From Streptomyces sp. GQFP (lineage in GTDB: Bacteria; Actinomycetota; Actinomycetes; Streptomycetales; Streptomycetaceae): a stretch of DNA of 64,000 nucleotides. This document shows, in pieces, positions 26,301-35,780 of this stretch. The position numbers and the translations under genes were made by a program. Position 1 is the first letter of the stretch; every line of letters starts with the position of its first letter. The notes under the pieces are model-generated. The model saw only the letters and a list, made by a program, of their open reading frames with translations, did no database searches and was not told where the DNA came from. The DNA lies in contig NZ_CP089312.1 in the NCBI RefSeq assembly GCF_021545335.1, forward strand, positions 3,658,001 to 3,722,000, written 5' to 3'.

Positions 26301-29300
26301 TGGAGACCGGCAGGCCGTCCGCGTTGTAGCGGGTGACGACCTGCTCCGCGTCCAGCGTGCCCGCCTTCGGCAGGGTCACCGAGGTGAGCTGGCCCATCCG
26401 CGAGTATTCGTACGCGTACGCGTACAACTCGGCCAGGCCGTGCTGCTGCGCCACCTGCGGCGGCAGCGAGAGCTGGGTGCCGGTGGGCTGGTAGTCGTCG
26501 GTGTAGCCCATCACCTTCGTGGTGTAGGGGAGGCCGTCGGTGTAGCGGGTCGACTTCGAGGGCAGGCCGACCGCGCCGATCAGTCCGTCGTACGTCGTCT
26601 CGGTCAGCTTCTCGCCCGTGGACGAGTTCAGTCGCTGTTCGGTCGGGCGGGACAGTACGTCGTAGCCCGTCCACACCTTCACGCCGAGCTGGTTGGTCGT
26701 CGTCACCGGGCGGTCGAGGACGTCGTACGTCATGGTCGTCGTGCCGGTGTCCGGGTCCGTCGCCGTGAGCTGGCGGCCCCGGGCGTCGTACGTCCACGAC
26801 CAGGTGTTGCCCTGGCTGTCGGTCGCGCCGACCTGGTCGCCGCGCGCGTCGAACGTGTATTCCGTGGCGCGGTAGGCCGAGCGCAGCGCGTCGGTGAAGG
26901 TGTCGACGCGGACCGTGCGGCCGAGGGCGTCGCTGTAACTGCGCTGTGCTGCCGCGCCGTTGGACTCGATGACCGTCGAGTAGTCGTAGCCGTACTGGTA
27001 ACGCGTGGACTTCTCGGGCTTCGTGGAGCCCGCCTCGTACGGGGTCTCGGACAGGGTCCGGCCCAAGCCGTCGTACGCGTACAGCGTGGCGTTGGGGACG
27101 CGGAAATCCGACTCGACCTCGAACATCACCGTCTTCGGGTCGTCCGGCGCGTAGTAGGCGTTGTCGGTGCGCTCGATCGTGCCGTTCGCGCTGTAGTGGG
27201 TGTCGGTGATCAGGCGGCCCTTGCCGACCGCCGGTTCCTGCCGCTGCCGCTCACGGCCCAGGCCGTCGTAGAGGACTACCGAATCCTCGTACACACCACG
27301 GTCGTTGAGCGCGGAGGTCACCACGGACACCGGCTCGCCGGGCGAGGTGTTGTACGCGAACCTCACCACGGGCTCGGTGGACGTCGTCTGTGTGGCGTCG
27401 CTCCAGCCGGCCGTCGTGCGGCCCAGCGCGTCGTAGGCGAACGCGCTGTAGTGGCCGTTGGCGTCGGTCTCCTTCAGGGAGGTGCCACGGGCGGGGTCGA
27501 CGACCGTCGTCTCCTCGTGGCCGAGTTCGTTGGCCGTGGTGACCGAGTACACCTGGCCCGTCGGGGGTGTGTAGGTGGTCGTGTCGGTGTGGTCCAGGGC
27601 GTCGGTGGTGGACTTCACTCGGCCGAAGTCGTCGTAGGTGAGCGTGCCGCGCCGGCTCCAGGCGCCGTTCCCGTCGATGTCCCAGGTGGTGGTCGCCAGG
27701 CCGCCGGTCGGGGTGTCCTCGTACTCGCCGCCGTCGTAGGCGACGCGTGAGCCGGCGATCAGGTCGGCGTCGGTCGCCGTGGCCGCGGCGGCGCAGGTGC
27801 CCGGGGTGGTCCGCGACTGCAGGGGCAGGCCGATCAGCCAGTCGGTGGTGTTGTGGACGTACGACGAGACGGTGCACGACTCGTCGCCCGTGCGGTCCGT
27901 GTCGCCCTCCGACTCGACCCGCACGGGCAGGCCGTACTCGTCGTACGCGGTCGTCGACCTGACGGTCCGCCACTCACGCTTGTCGTCGCCCGTCTTGGAC
28001 GACCGGGTCACCGAGACGTTCAGGTCGTCCAGGACCCGGTACGCCCTGAGCGCGGGGATGCCGCCGTCGCGGGTGCGGGTGGCCAGCACCGTGTGCGTCG
28101 GGCGGTCGACCGAGCGCGTCAGCAGCTCGCCGCCGTACTTCGTGTACGTCATCGTCTCCGCGACGCGACCGGCGTAGGGCAGCTTGTCGGCGGCGATCGT
28201 CGCGCCTGCGTAGTCGGTGACGGTGACCGAACGGGTCGTACCGTCCGGCAGCGGGTCACCGTCCATCCCGCGGAAGTAGCGGGTCTCGGTCATCGAGCGC
28301 TCGGTACCGACGTACTGCTCGGTGTTGTCCGCGCCGCCGATGGTGCGTACGAGGGAGAAGCCGCGCCACTGGTCGTACGTGCGGGTCTTCTTCTTGGAGA
28401 ACTCCGCCTGGTTCAGGCCCCAGGCGCCGCCGCCGACGTACTCGTAGGAGGTCGTCATCGTCGGGACGCCCGTCATGGCGGGCAGTTCCTGGACGTTGGC
28501 GACGACGTACTTGTTGAACCAGTCGATGCTTTCGTCGGCCTTGTCCGGGTCGGGGTGCCAGTACGCGGGGAAGCACAGCCCGGTGTTCTCCTCGGGCTTG
28601 GGGAAGCCGCTGCCCGAGGCACAGGAGCCGGTGGGCTCCTTGTAGTCGACGAGGGTCTCGCCGCCGTACTCGCTCACGATCCGTTCGATGCGCAGCCGGT
28701 CGAAGGTCGGGGCCGGGTCGTTCGCGCCCTCCTTGACCCGGTTGGGCATGGACTCGGTGTTGGCGACGAACGTCACCGGGCGCAGCGCGAGCCCCGAGCC
28801 GTCGGCGCCGAAGCCCGTGCGGGTGATGGACTCCAGCCACAGGGCGGTGCCCTCGTCGGTGCGCTCGGCGGGCAGCGACTGCTGGAGGGTCCAGGAGTCG
28901 ACCTTCGAGAGAGCGGTGGAACCCTGGGTGCGCTGGGTGTACGTGGTGACCTGCGCCAGGCGCTTGCGCGACCAGAACGTCGGCACCGGTACGAAGCACT
29001 CCTTGCCGCTCGCTCCCGAGCAGTACAGGTCGGCCGGGGTGTCGTACCAGATGTGGGTCTTGTCCCAGTCGCCGGAGGTGAAGTTGTCTTCGGTGCAGAC
29101 GATGCCGTCCTCGGTGAAGCAGCGCTCGTCGACCGTGAAGGTGACGCGGGCGATCGGCTCGGCGGAGAGCAGGGTGTCCTCGCGCTGGCCGTAGTCGATG
29201 CGGGTGAGGTGGGCGTCACGGTCGTACTTGACCGGCGCCTTGAACTTCAGGTTCTTGGCGTAGTAGTTGCTGTCCTTGTCCCACCACAGGGTCATGGCGT

Positions 29301-30873
29301 TGCCGTGGAGGTCGACGACGTAGTCGAGGTTCCAGCGCCAGGCCTGGGCGCAGAAGGAGTCGGCGAAGGCGGTGGCGTGGCAGGGCTCGCCGGACTGGTT
29401 ACCGGCCACCGGCACCGTCAGCACCGAGTCGGTGACCTCGGTCGCGGTGGACGTCAGCTTGTGCTTGCCGAAGTAGTACTGGGTGCCGTCGCGGGTGGTG
29501 ACCTTCCAGTACTCGCCGTCCGCGTCGCCGTTGCCGAGTGCGGTGTTCGTGAGCAGTTCGACGCGTGAGCCGTCGCCGTTGGCGGTGACCCAGTCGTCGG
29601 TGGTGTCGTCCTTGACCAGCTCGGTCGTGGTGCCGCCGAGGGTGAGGGTGGCGTTGTCGGAGCCCCAGCACAGGTCGCCGGTCTTGCGGTTGGCGTTGTT
29701 GGCGCCGTCCGCCAGGTCGTCGCGGCAGGCGCGGTACGTACGGGTGACCGAGCCGGGGTTGTACTCCCAGCCGTCGCCGATCCAGGAGGCCTGGTTGTTC
29801 GTGGCGGACGTACGGCCGTCGACGACCTGTGAGTCGTAGCCGAAGACGATGCTGGGCGAGGGGCCGTTGGGGACGGTCGGGGCCTGGAGTCCGTAGGTGT
29901 AGCTGAAGGAGCCCGAGCTGCTGCCGGCCGCCCATGAACCCGCGCTGACCAGCGGGGTCGCGGAGAAGTCACCCTTGGCGCCGCTGCCGGAGGAGGTGGC
30001 GGCGAACACGGAGGCCTCGGAATCGACGGCGGCGGTGCGTGCTCCTGCGCCTGCGTCGGTCCCCGTCTTGCGGTACACGCCGTCGGTAATCACGCCCTCG
30101 TCCGTCGCGGCGGCCGTGCCGGCCGTGCTGGTCGAGGTCGAGTCGGTGAGTTCGGTGACGTCGAGGACGGCCTCGACGCGCCGGACGCCGTCCAGGACAC
30201 CGTCACCGGTGACATCCGTGGTGGTGGGTTCGATGACGTTCCGGGTGTCGACCTCGGTCGGCTCGGAGCAGCCCTTGGTGTCCGGGGTGGTCAGGAAGCA
30301 GGCGGGGAACTTGACGAACTGCAGCCGGTCCGCCCAGTCGGCGCCGTACAGCTCGGCGAACTGGGTGTAGTCCAGGGCGACGACCGCGTCGCCGGTGGCG
30401 GTGTCCGGCGGGTCCACCTGGAAGACCAGGCCGTTGATGTCCCGGTCGGCCAGGGTGGTCTCGTCGACGAGGGTGGCCTGCCAGGCGCCCTCCAGGGCCT
30501 GTGCCTGGGCGGTGGTGGCGTCGTCTGGGGCGCCGACCTCGATGGGGAGGGTGCCGACGGGGACGGTCTCGCCTGCGGCCAGGCCGGACACCGTCTCGGT
30601 GGCGGTGGCGGCGGCCGGCTCGGCGACCTTGGTCGGCTCGTACTCCACCTCGGGCTGGGTGTCGCCGGTGGTCAGGTCGGCGAGGGCGCCGCCGTCCTCG
30701 CCCTCTGTCTCCTCGGCGACGGGCAGGTCGACCAGCTCGACGCCGTTGCGGTCGTCACTGGGCGGCGGCACGGCGTTTGCGCCGCTCAGCGTGCCCACGG
30801 TCAGCGCCACGACCAGCGCGACGATCACACCGATCCGCATTCTCAGACGTCTGCGCAAAAGCGATCCCCACAC
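23302..30873 (-). CDS. Rhs/YD-repeat polymorphic toxin with ricin-B and HINT domains
   Basis: About 2523 residues from GTG 30873, the start best placed before a signal peptide (LLRRRLRMRIGVIVALVVAL); 5' alternatives exist. An N-terminal beta-rich region (GWEYNPGSVTRTYRAC) leads into many YD repeats (TYDALGRT, YTYDARGRQ). A ricin-B lectin lies near 1760-1890 (GKCLDVQSGATAAGTPVQLY), then the Rhs core (REYDPSTGRFLSADPV, about 2020). A Lys/Ala-rich helix is followed by a HINT autoprotease (about 2248-2402; FVSGTLVLMADGTTKPI to VSVLVHNC). The last about 121 residues are the toxin tip, containing RIGTHINVMTGKGALV and FPGG. The toxic activity is not recognisable. The protein is exported, and the tip is probably released by HINT. 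Confidence 0.9.
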   Translation of the reverse strand: MWGSLLRRRLRMRIGVIVALVVALTVGTLSGANAVPPPSDDRNGVELVDLPVAEETEGEDGGALADLTTGDTQPEVEYEPTKVAEPAAATATETVSGLAAGETVPVGTLPIEVGAPDDATTAQAQALEGAWQATLVDETTLADRDINGLVFQVDPPDTATGDAVVALDYTQFAELYGADWADRLQFVKFPACFLTTPDTKGCSEPTEVDTRNVIEPTTTDVTGDGVLDGVRRVEAVLDVTELTDSTSTSTAGTAAATDEGVITDGVYRKTGTDAGAGARTAAVDSEASVFAATSSGSGAKGDFSATPLVSAGSWAAGSSSGSFSYTYGLQAPTVPNGPSPSIVFGYDSQVVDGRTSATNNQASWIGDGWEYNPGSVTRTYRACRDDLADGANNANRKTGDLCWGSDNATLTLGGTTTELVKDDTTDDWVTANGDGSRVELLTNTALGNGDADGEYWKVTTRDGTQYYFGKHKLTSTATEVTDSVLTVPVAGNQSGEPCHATAFADSFCAQAWRWNLDYVVDLHGNAMTLWWDKDSNYYAKNLKFKAPVKYDRDAHLTRIDYGQREDTLLSAEPIARVTFTVDERCFTEDGIVCTEDNFTSGDWDKTHIWYDTPADLYCSGASGKECFVPVPTFWSRKRLAQVTTYTQRTQGSTALSKVDSWTLQQSLPAERTDEGTALWLESITRTGFGADGSGLALRPVTFVANTESMPNRVKEGANDPAPTFDRLRIERIVSEYGGETLVDYKEPTGSCASGSGFPKPEENTGLCFPAYWHPDPDKADESIDWFNKYVVANVQELPAMTGVPTMTTSYEYVGGGAWGLNQAEFSKKKTRTYDQWRGFSLVRTIGGADNTEQYVGTERSMTETRYFRGMDGDPLPDGTTRSVTVTDYAGATIAADKLPYAGRVAETMTYTKYGGELLTRSVDRPTHTVLATRTRDGGIPALRAYRVLDDLNVSVTRSSKTGDDKREWRTVRSTTAYDEYGLPVRVESEGDTDRTGDESCTVSSYVHNTTDWLIGLPLQSRTTPGTCAAAATATDADLIAGSRVAYDGGEYEDTPTGGLATTTWDIDGNGAWSRRGTLTYDDFGRVKSTTDALDHTDTTTYTPPTGQVYSVTTANELGHEETTVVDPARGTSLKETDANGHYSAFAYDALGRTTAGWSDATQTTSTEPVVRFAYNTSPGEPVSVVTSALNDRGVYEDSVVLYDGLGRERQRQEPAVGKGRLITDTHYSANGTIERTDNAYYAPDDPKTVMFEVESDFRVPNATLYAYDGLGRTLSETPYEAGSTKPEKSTRYQYGYDYSTVIESNGAAAQRSYSDALGRTVRVDTFTDALRSAYRATEYTFDARGDQVGATDSQGNTWSWTYDARGRQLTATDPDTGTTTMTYDVLDRPVTTTNQLGVKVWTGYDVLSRPTEQRLNSSTGEKLTETTYDGLIGAVGLPSKSTRYTDGLPYTTKVMGYTDDYQPTGTQLSLPPQVAQQHGLAELYAYAYEYSRMGQLTSVTLPKAGTLDAEQVVTRYNADGLPVSTSGLDWYTAETDYSPYGEVLRTVSGEMPTRVWTTNLYDESTGELTRSIVDRESITDTTGVAGHRVNSRTYAYDNAGNVTKTEDTVDSVTDRQCFSYDVIGQLTRAWTASDSSCATTADGTPTGVTAGARGDGYHKKYEYDEAGNRKKLVEYDPAGNAALDATTTYTYGKSDGTQPHTLTGMSHTAGSAPQVTEAATLTYDATGNTETRTYGGDEQALTWTWDGQVEKVTGFGENGSGAWVGLEGKCLDVQSGATAAGTPVQLYDCNGTKAQKFRIDAAAGSSDASTGALKVLGKCVVPSGTAAVLATCDGSAGQQWTTIAAGHKLKHASSQKCLDVPSSNSASGTDLQLYTCDTDGQAQTWAPANETTYVYGPGGERLMALSAAENVLYLGDTTVARTASGTAAYTERYYAQPGAPAVMRHAQGSATTSTLHAQITDQNGTAYADVSLAAGNAVVFSRTDPFGVQRGTESNGWRSHQGYIGGGDDAASGLVHLGAREYDPSTGRFLSADPVLDLADPVQMNGYVYCENNPVTYADPSGLASDAGGGGGGVSSDPSASEVAEARRTIDTSVSQVILSMGGEMLKEFVGWKEIKNCFSSGDLWSCGKMIVSAIPWTKWGKIPSVLATAGKIARAIIGLNAAKAKAHKVIEAAKKAAELARKAKEAKRKAAERAAQIKKAAQQAKTRATKAAAKKTGNAVQKAKKTIAKAGEAIRTGYQKVRAKLGGSCKTSNSFVSGTLVLMADGTTKPIQNVTNGDKVLATDPETGETAVETVTAEITGEGVKHLVKVTIDTDGDKGDATASVTATDGHPIWVPELDDWIDATDLKSGQWLQAGAGTYVQITAVERWTAQQATVHNLTVSDVHTYYVLAGEVSVLVHNCGGSQPGHSELCRCDPENPRSEVVLDAGSFEQARNQAMDIVGPIDTGSWQRRQGTMESAVDTFGRDTGFTATSGGNYRSFRLDTDPRIGTHINVMTGKGALVRKTAIRFPGGSILTWLRRNV

Positions 30874-31275
30874 GACGGCCGCAGCCCCCCAGCTCGATCC
30901 GGTGACGGGCGGATCTTCTGCCATTAATTCGCATGCGGTCAATCACTTTTTGAGGTGGGTGATTTACCTCACATATACTTCCGCTTTAACTTCACCAAAA
31001 CATCCGACTCGGCTCGCACGGTGGATTTTGGCGCCAAATCCGCCTTCATCATGAAACTCGCCCCCGATCGCACAACCCTGCGAACAGGCCTTTACTGACG
31101 AAGCGTTGATCCGGCATGCTGCTCGCGCACGCTCAACGGCGTCGAACCAACCACGTCGAATTCGCCTTCATTGGCAATTCACAGGTTCATCGGTTCGGTA
31201 TTGAATACGGCCGCGCGGAACGGAACGCTCAACAACGCCCGCGCGATGTCGTTACGGGGAGGGGAATTCAGCACC
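30874..31275. promoter_or_regulatory. Divergent promoter region of the toxin and the DNRLRE gene
   Basis: About 400 bp, with an A/T-rich core near 30945-31010 (gatttacctcacatatactt). It must serve both the leftward toxin gene and the rightward DNRLRE gene. I see no confident operator, tRNA or small ORF. Confidence 0.45.
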
Positions 31276-34200
31276 GTGGACCGTCGTCGTCTCACAGGGG
31301 TGGCAGCCCTGGTCGCCGCCGCCCTGGGCATCACCCTCCTCACGGCCCCGGAATGGGGCGAGCCGGACAGCGCCGGAAGCAAGGAACACCCGAAAGCGGC
31401 CGCCGGCCCCCTGACCGAGACCGCCGCCCAGACACAGGCCCGTAACGCCCGCAAGCGGGTCGAGGTCACCGCCCTGCGCGACGCCACCTCCACCACCTAC
31501 GCCCTGCCCAACGGCAGCTTCGAAGTGACGGCGCACGGCGCCCCCGTACGGGCCAAGGTCGACGACGCGTGGCGGCCCATCGACACCGCCCTCTCCCGCA
31601 CCGAGGAGGGCTGGGCCCCCAGGGCCACGAACTCGCCGGTGGTCTTCTCGGCGGGCCGCGACCGTTCCAGCGCCGCGCGCCCGGTCGCGTACACCGTGTC
31701 CCGCGCCTCGCGCACGAACCGCACCGCAGTCACCCCCGTGGCCGACGACACCACCACGTACACCGACCTGGTCACCTTCACCAGCGGCACGCACGAGATC
31801 ACCATGGGCTGGCCCGGCACCCTCCCCACCCCCGTCATCGACGGTTCGAGCGCCCTCTACCAGGGCGTGTTCGACGGCGTCGACCTGCTGCTCACCGCCC
31901 GGGACAGCGGCTTCAGCCACGTCCTGGTCGTGCACAGCGCCGAGGCAGCCGCCGATCCCGCGCTCGCCTCGCTCTCCTACCGTCTGACCTCGCCGGATCT
32001 CACCTTCCACCTCGATCCGGTGACCGACGTCGTGACCGCCCGGGATGCCGAGGGCCAGGAGATCGCTGTCTCCCCGACCCCGTACCTGTGGGACTCGGCA
32101 GGCACCCCCGCCGTCACCGAGGGGGACGATCCCGAGCCCGCCGAACCCACCGACGAGCCCTCCCCCTCCTACTCCGAGGAGCCGGGCGAGGCCCCGTCCG
32201 ACAACCCCACGGGCGCCGACACCGAGGACACGGCCGCACCGGACCCCGAGGACGACCCCACCGCGCCGTCACCGTCGCCGTCGGAGTCCCCGGCAGCCGA
32301 ACCCAGCCCGAGCGACAGCGACAGCACCGGAACCAGCACCACCCAGCAGTCCGCGTACCGCACGGGCACCGCCACCACCGTGAGCAGCCCCGCCCCCGCC
32401 GAGGTGTTCGCCCTGCCCGGCCTCACCGGCCCGCACCCCGGAACCCACCGGGCGGTCGGCACCTCGGCCCTCGACGGCCCCGGAACCACCTCGGCCACCC
32501 TGACCGTCGCCCCCGACCTCTCCCTGCTGACGGGCGAGGACACGGTCTACCCCGTATTCGTCGACCCGTCGATCACCGGCAAGACCACCAACTGGACCAC
32601 GGTCTACAAGAAGCACCCCACCTCCAGCTTCTACGACGGCGCCAACTACAACACCGGCACCACCGAGGGCCGCGTCGGATACGAGTCGACCACCGGCGGT
32701 CTGTCCCGCACCTTCTTCCGTCTCGGCTGGAAGACCAGCTTCAAGGGCGCCACCATCAACACCGCCACCATCCGGCTGCAGCAGACCTACGCCTGGTCCT
32801 GCACCGCCCGCGAGATGCAGCTGTGGCGCACCGGGGCCATCTCCTCCGCCACCACCTGGAACAACCAGCCGAGCTGGGCGAGCCAGATCGGCACCAAGTC
32901 CTTCGCCCACGGCTGGAACTCCTCCTGCCCGGACGCGTACGTCACCTACGACGCCAAGTCCGTCGCCCAGGACGCCGCCGACGCCGGCTGGGTCAGCCTG
33001 TTCATCGGGCTGAGAGCCACCGACGAGTCCTCCTCCTACTCCTGGAAGAAGTTCAAGGCCGAGGGCGAAGCCGCGCCTAAGCTCGTCATGACGTACACCC
33101 GCAAGCCGGCCGAGCCCACCAAGCTCCACATGACCCCGGGCCCCGACTGCGACACCACCGCCCCGTACGCCTCCGTCGGCGCCGCCGACCTGACCTTCGA
33201 CGCCACCGGTACCGACCCGGACAGTGACCTGAAGTACCTGGACTTCGAGGTCTGGCAGTCCGGCAGCAGCACGATGATCCACGACGCCAACATCACCGTC
33301 ACCTCCACCGGCAAGGCCAGCGTGACCCTCGACGGCATCGACGGTTCCAGCAGCAAGTTCGTCAACGGCAAGACGTACCACTGGCGTGTGCGCGGCCTCG
33401 ACGCCACGGGCGCGGGCTCCTCGTACGCCCCGAAGGGCGACGGCAACTGCGGCTTCGTCTACGACGCCTCCCGCCCCAACTCCCCCGGCGTGACATCGAC
33501 CGTCTTCCCCGAGGACGACGGCACGGGCGCCGTCTGGAGCAGCGTCCCGTTCGGCACCGGCGGCGCCGCGACCTTCGACGCCCAGGGCAGCACGGACACC
33601 GTGAAGTACGAGTTCTCGTACAACAACAGCACCTTCAACCACAGCGCGACCCCGGCCACGGCGGGCGGCACCGCCACGGCCACGCTCACCCCGCCCTCCG
33701 CGGGGCCCAACGTGCTGTACGTCCGTGCCGTGGACGCCGCCTCCAACGTCTCCGAGGCGTTCAAGTACGTGTTCTACGTCAAGCCGCGCGACACAGCCGA
33801 CGCACCCGGCGATGTCACCGGCGACGCCAAGCCCGACCTGTTCGTCATCGACCAGTTCGACGACCTGCGCCTGTACCCGGCCCCCAGCAACGGCGACATC
33901 CACGCCTCGCTCCCGGCCGCGCACGACGAGGGCGCGGTCCTCGCGGAGGACGACGCCTACGACAGCTACTGGACCGGCGCGCTCATCACCCACAACGGCG
34001 ACTTCCTGCCCGGCGACGGCATCCAGGACCTCGTCGCCCGGATGCCCGACGGCAAGCTCTACGTCTACCCGGGCGACGGCTACGGCAGCGTCGACATCAA
34101 CCGGCAGACCGAGATCCAGCTCCCCGCCGACGCCCCCGACCCGGCCGACCTCGACCAGATCCTCGCCGTCGGCGACATCGACAACGACAAGCGGCCCGAC

Positions 34201-34680
34201 CTGTTCGCCCTGGCCGGGAACCAGTACTGGGCCTTCCTCGGCTACACGGGCGGTACGTTCTCCCGCGCCGTCCTCCAGAACGAGGGCACCGCCTGGGCCG
34301 ATCGCGACCTGGTCTCCCTCGGCGACCACAACGCGGACGGCGAGGTCGACCTGCTCTACCGCAGCGTCCCCTCCGGCCGCCTCCTCCTCCGCTACGGCAC
34401 GTCCGACGGCGCCGGCGGCACCTCCCTCGACTCGCTCGCCGTCTCCACCAGCTCGCTGAACGGCTCGGACACCGAGTACGCGGCCTCCGGCTGGACGACA
34501 TCGAGCGTCCGGCTGCTGATGGGCGGGCCGGACGTCAACCTGGACGGCATCCCGGACATGTGGGCGGTCATGAACGACGACCTGGGCACGGTCCGCTTCT
34601 ACCGGGGCGGCAATACGGCGGTGGGCGCGTACACGACGGTGGTGAGCAGCGGCTGGACGGAGAAGGGGGCGGTCGGCTGA
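31276..34680 (+). CDS. Secreted DNRLRE-domain protein with FG-GAP repeats
   Basis: 1134 residues from GTG 31276. Signal peptide or anchor: LTGVAALVAAALGITLLTAP. About residues 280-400 are a Pro/Glu/Ser/Asp-rich linker. A DNRLRE domain follows (YKKHPTSSFYDGANYNTGTT, FFRLGWKTSFKGATI, TTWNNQPSWASQ). Fibronectin/Rhs-accessory-like beta domains come next (CDTTAPYASVGAADLTF). The C-terminus has four FG-GAP/VCBS-like calcium-type repeats (GDVTGDAKPDLFVI, GDFLPGDGIQDLVA, GDIDNDKRPDLFAL, GDHNADGEVDLLYR). Such proteins are often encoded beside Rhs toxins in Streptomyces, perhaps as surface partners; that role is inference. Confidence 0.85.
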   Translation: MDRRRLTGVAALVAAALGITLLTAPEWGEPDSAGSKEHPKAAAGPLTETAAQTQARNARKRVEVTALRDATSTTYALPNGSFEVTAHGAPVRAKVDDAWRPIDTALSRTEEGWAPRATNSPVVFSAGRDRSSAARPVAYTVSRASRTNRTAVTPVADDTTTYTDLVTFTSGTHEITMGWPGTLPTPVIDGSSALYQGVFDGVDLLLTARDSGFSHVLVVHSAEAAADPALASLSYRLTSPDLTFHLDPVTDVVTARDAEGQEIAVSPTPYLWDSAGTPAVTEGDDPEPAEPTDEPSPSYSEEPGEAPSDNPTGADTEDTAAPDPEDDPTAPSPSPSESPAAEPSPSDSDSTGTSTTQQSAYRTGTATTVSSPAPAEVFALPGLTGPHPGTHRAVGTSALDGPGTTSATLTVAPDLSLLTGEDTVYPVFVDPSITGKTTNWTTVYKKHPTSSFYDGANYNTGTTEGRVGYESTTGGLSRTFFRLGWKTSFKGATINTATIRLQQTYAWSCTAREMQLWRTGAISSATTWNNQPSWASQIGTKSFAHGWNSSCPDAYVTYDAKSVAQDAADAGWVSLFIGLRATDESSSYSWKKFKAEGEAAPKLVMTYTRKPAEPTKLHMTPGPDCDTTAPYASVGAADLTFDATGTDPDSDLKYLDFEVWQSGSSTMIHDANITVTSTGKASVTLDGIDGSSSKFVNGKTYHWRVRGLDATGAGSSYAPKGDGNCGFVYDASRPNSPGVTSTVFPEDDGTGAVWSSVPFGTGGAATFDAQGSTDTVKYEFSYNNSTFNHSATPATAGGTATATLTPPSAGPNVLYVRAVDAASNVSEAFKYVFYVKPRDTADAPGDVTGDAKPDLFVIDQFDDLRLYPAPSNGDIHASLPAAHDEGAVLAEDDAYDSYWTGALITHNGDFLPGDGIQDLVARMPDGKLYVYPGDGYGSVDINRQTEIQLPADAPDPADLDQILAVGDIDNDKRPDLFALAGNQYWAFLGYTGGTFSRAVLQNEGTAWADRDLVSLGDHNADGEVDLLYRSVPSGRLLLRYGTSDGAGGTSLDSLAVSTSSLNGSDTEYAASGWTTSSVRLLMGGPDVNLDGIPDMWAVMNDDLGTVRFYRGGNTAVGAYTTVVSSGWTEKGAVG

Positions 34681-34759
34681 CCAGCCGGAACCATGGACGT
34701 GGGGGGTGGCGTGACGCACCCCACCCCCCACCCCGTCCACACTCCCGTAACAATGGACT

Positions 34760-35749
34760 GTGATCTCTCCGGTCTCCTCGATGCCCCGGAGCGCCCACCG
34801 GCAGCGGCCGGAGGCGACTCCCTACGTCGACCTCACCCGTGCCGAGTGGAGTGCGCTGCGCGACAAGACGCCGCTGCCCCTCACCGCCGAGGAGGTCGAG
34901 AAGCTGCGTGGTCTGGGCGATGTCATCGACCTCGACGAGGTGCGGGACATCTACCTCCCGCTCTCCCGGCTCCTCAATCTGTACATCGGCGCCACCGACG
35001 GGCTGAGAGGTGCGCTCAACACCTTCCTGGGCGAACAGGGCACCCAGACCGGCACCCCGTTCGTCATAGGGGTCGCAGGGTCCGTGGCCGTCGGGAAATC
35101 CACCGTCGCCCGTCTCCTCCAGGCCCTGCTCTCCCGCTGGCCCGAACACCCGCGCGTAGAACTGGTGACCACGGACGGTTTCCTGCTCCCCACCGCCGAG
35201 CTGACCTCCCGCGGCCTCATGTCGCGGAAAGGTTTCCCCGAGTCCTACGACCGCCGGGCCCTCACCCGCTTCGTCGCCGACATCAAGGCCGGGAAGGACG
35301 AGGTCACGGCCCCCGTCTACTCCCACCTCATCTACGACATCGTCCCCGGCGAGAAGCTCACGGTCCGCCGCCCCGACATCCTGATCGTCGAGGGCCTGAA
35401 CGTCCTCCAGCCCGCCCTCCCCGGCAGCGACGGCCGCACCCGCGTGGGCCTCGCCGACTACTTCGACTTCAGCGTGTACGTCGATGCCCGACCCGAGGAC
35501 ATCGAGCGCTGGTACCTGAACCGCTTCCGGCGGCTGCGCGAGACGGCGTTCCAGAACCCCTCCTCGTACTTCCGCAAGTACACCCAGGTGTCCGAGGCGG
35601 AGGCCCTGGACTACGCCCGCACCACCTGGCGCACCATCAACAAGGTGAACCTCCTGGAGAACGTGGCCCCCACCCGGGGCCGCGCCACCCTGATCATCCG
35701 CAAGGGCCCGGACCACAAGGTGCAGCGCCTCAGCCTGCGCAAGCTGTAG
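34760..35749 (+). CDS. coaA: Pantothenate kinase (type I)
   Basis: Phosphorylates pantothenate, the first step of CoA synthesis. The 329-residue protein begins MISPVSSMPRSAHRQRPEAT (GTG 34760). A later ATG at 34781 would remove 7 residues. Type I features: P-loop GVAGSVAVGKSTVAR (about 101-115), TTDGFLLPTAEL, MSRKGFPESYDRRAL and IVEGLNVLQ. YFDFSVYVDARPEDIERWYLNRF is typical of CoaA. acpS, which uses CoA, is in the same window. Confidence 0.95.
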   Translation: MISPVSSMPRSAHRQRPEATPYVDLTRAEWSALRDKTPLPLTAEEVEKLRGLGDVIDLDEVRDIYLPLSRLLNLYIGATDGLRGALNTFLGEQGTQTGTPFVIGVAGSVAVGKSTVARLLQALLSRWPEHPRVELVTTDGFLLPTAELTSRGLMSRKGFPESYDRRALTRFVADIKAGKDEVTAPVYSHLIYDIVPGEKLTVRRPDILIVEGLNVLQPALPGSDGRTRVGLADYFDFSVYVDARPEDIERWYLNRFRRLRETAFQNPSSYFRKYTQVSEAEALDYARTTWRTINKVNLLENVAPTRGRATLIIRKGPDHKVQRLSLRKL

Positions 35750-35780
35750 AGACATAGGGCCGTAGCCGTACCCTGCCCTC

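Noticed and set aside
25753..29568. Long plus-strand ORFs opposite the Rhs gene
   Set aside because: Val/Arg/Gly-rich antisense shadows without motifs or starts; the minus strand carries clear YD repeats.
31569..33080. Long alternative-frame ORF inside the DNRLRE gene
   Set aside because: Arg/His/Pro-rich shadow translation of a high-GC gene; the main frame has recognisable domains.
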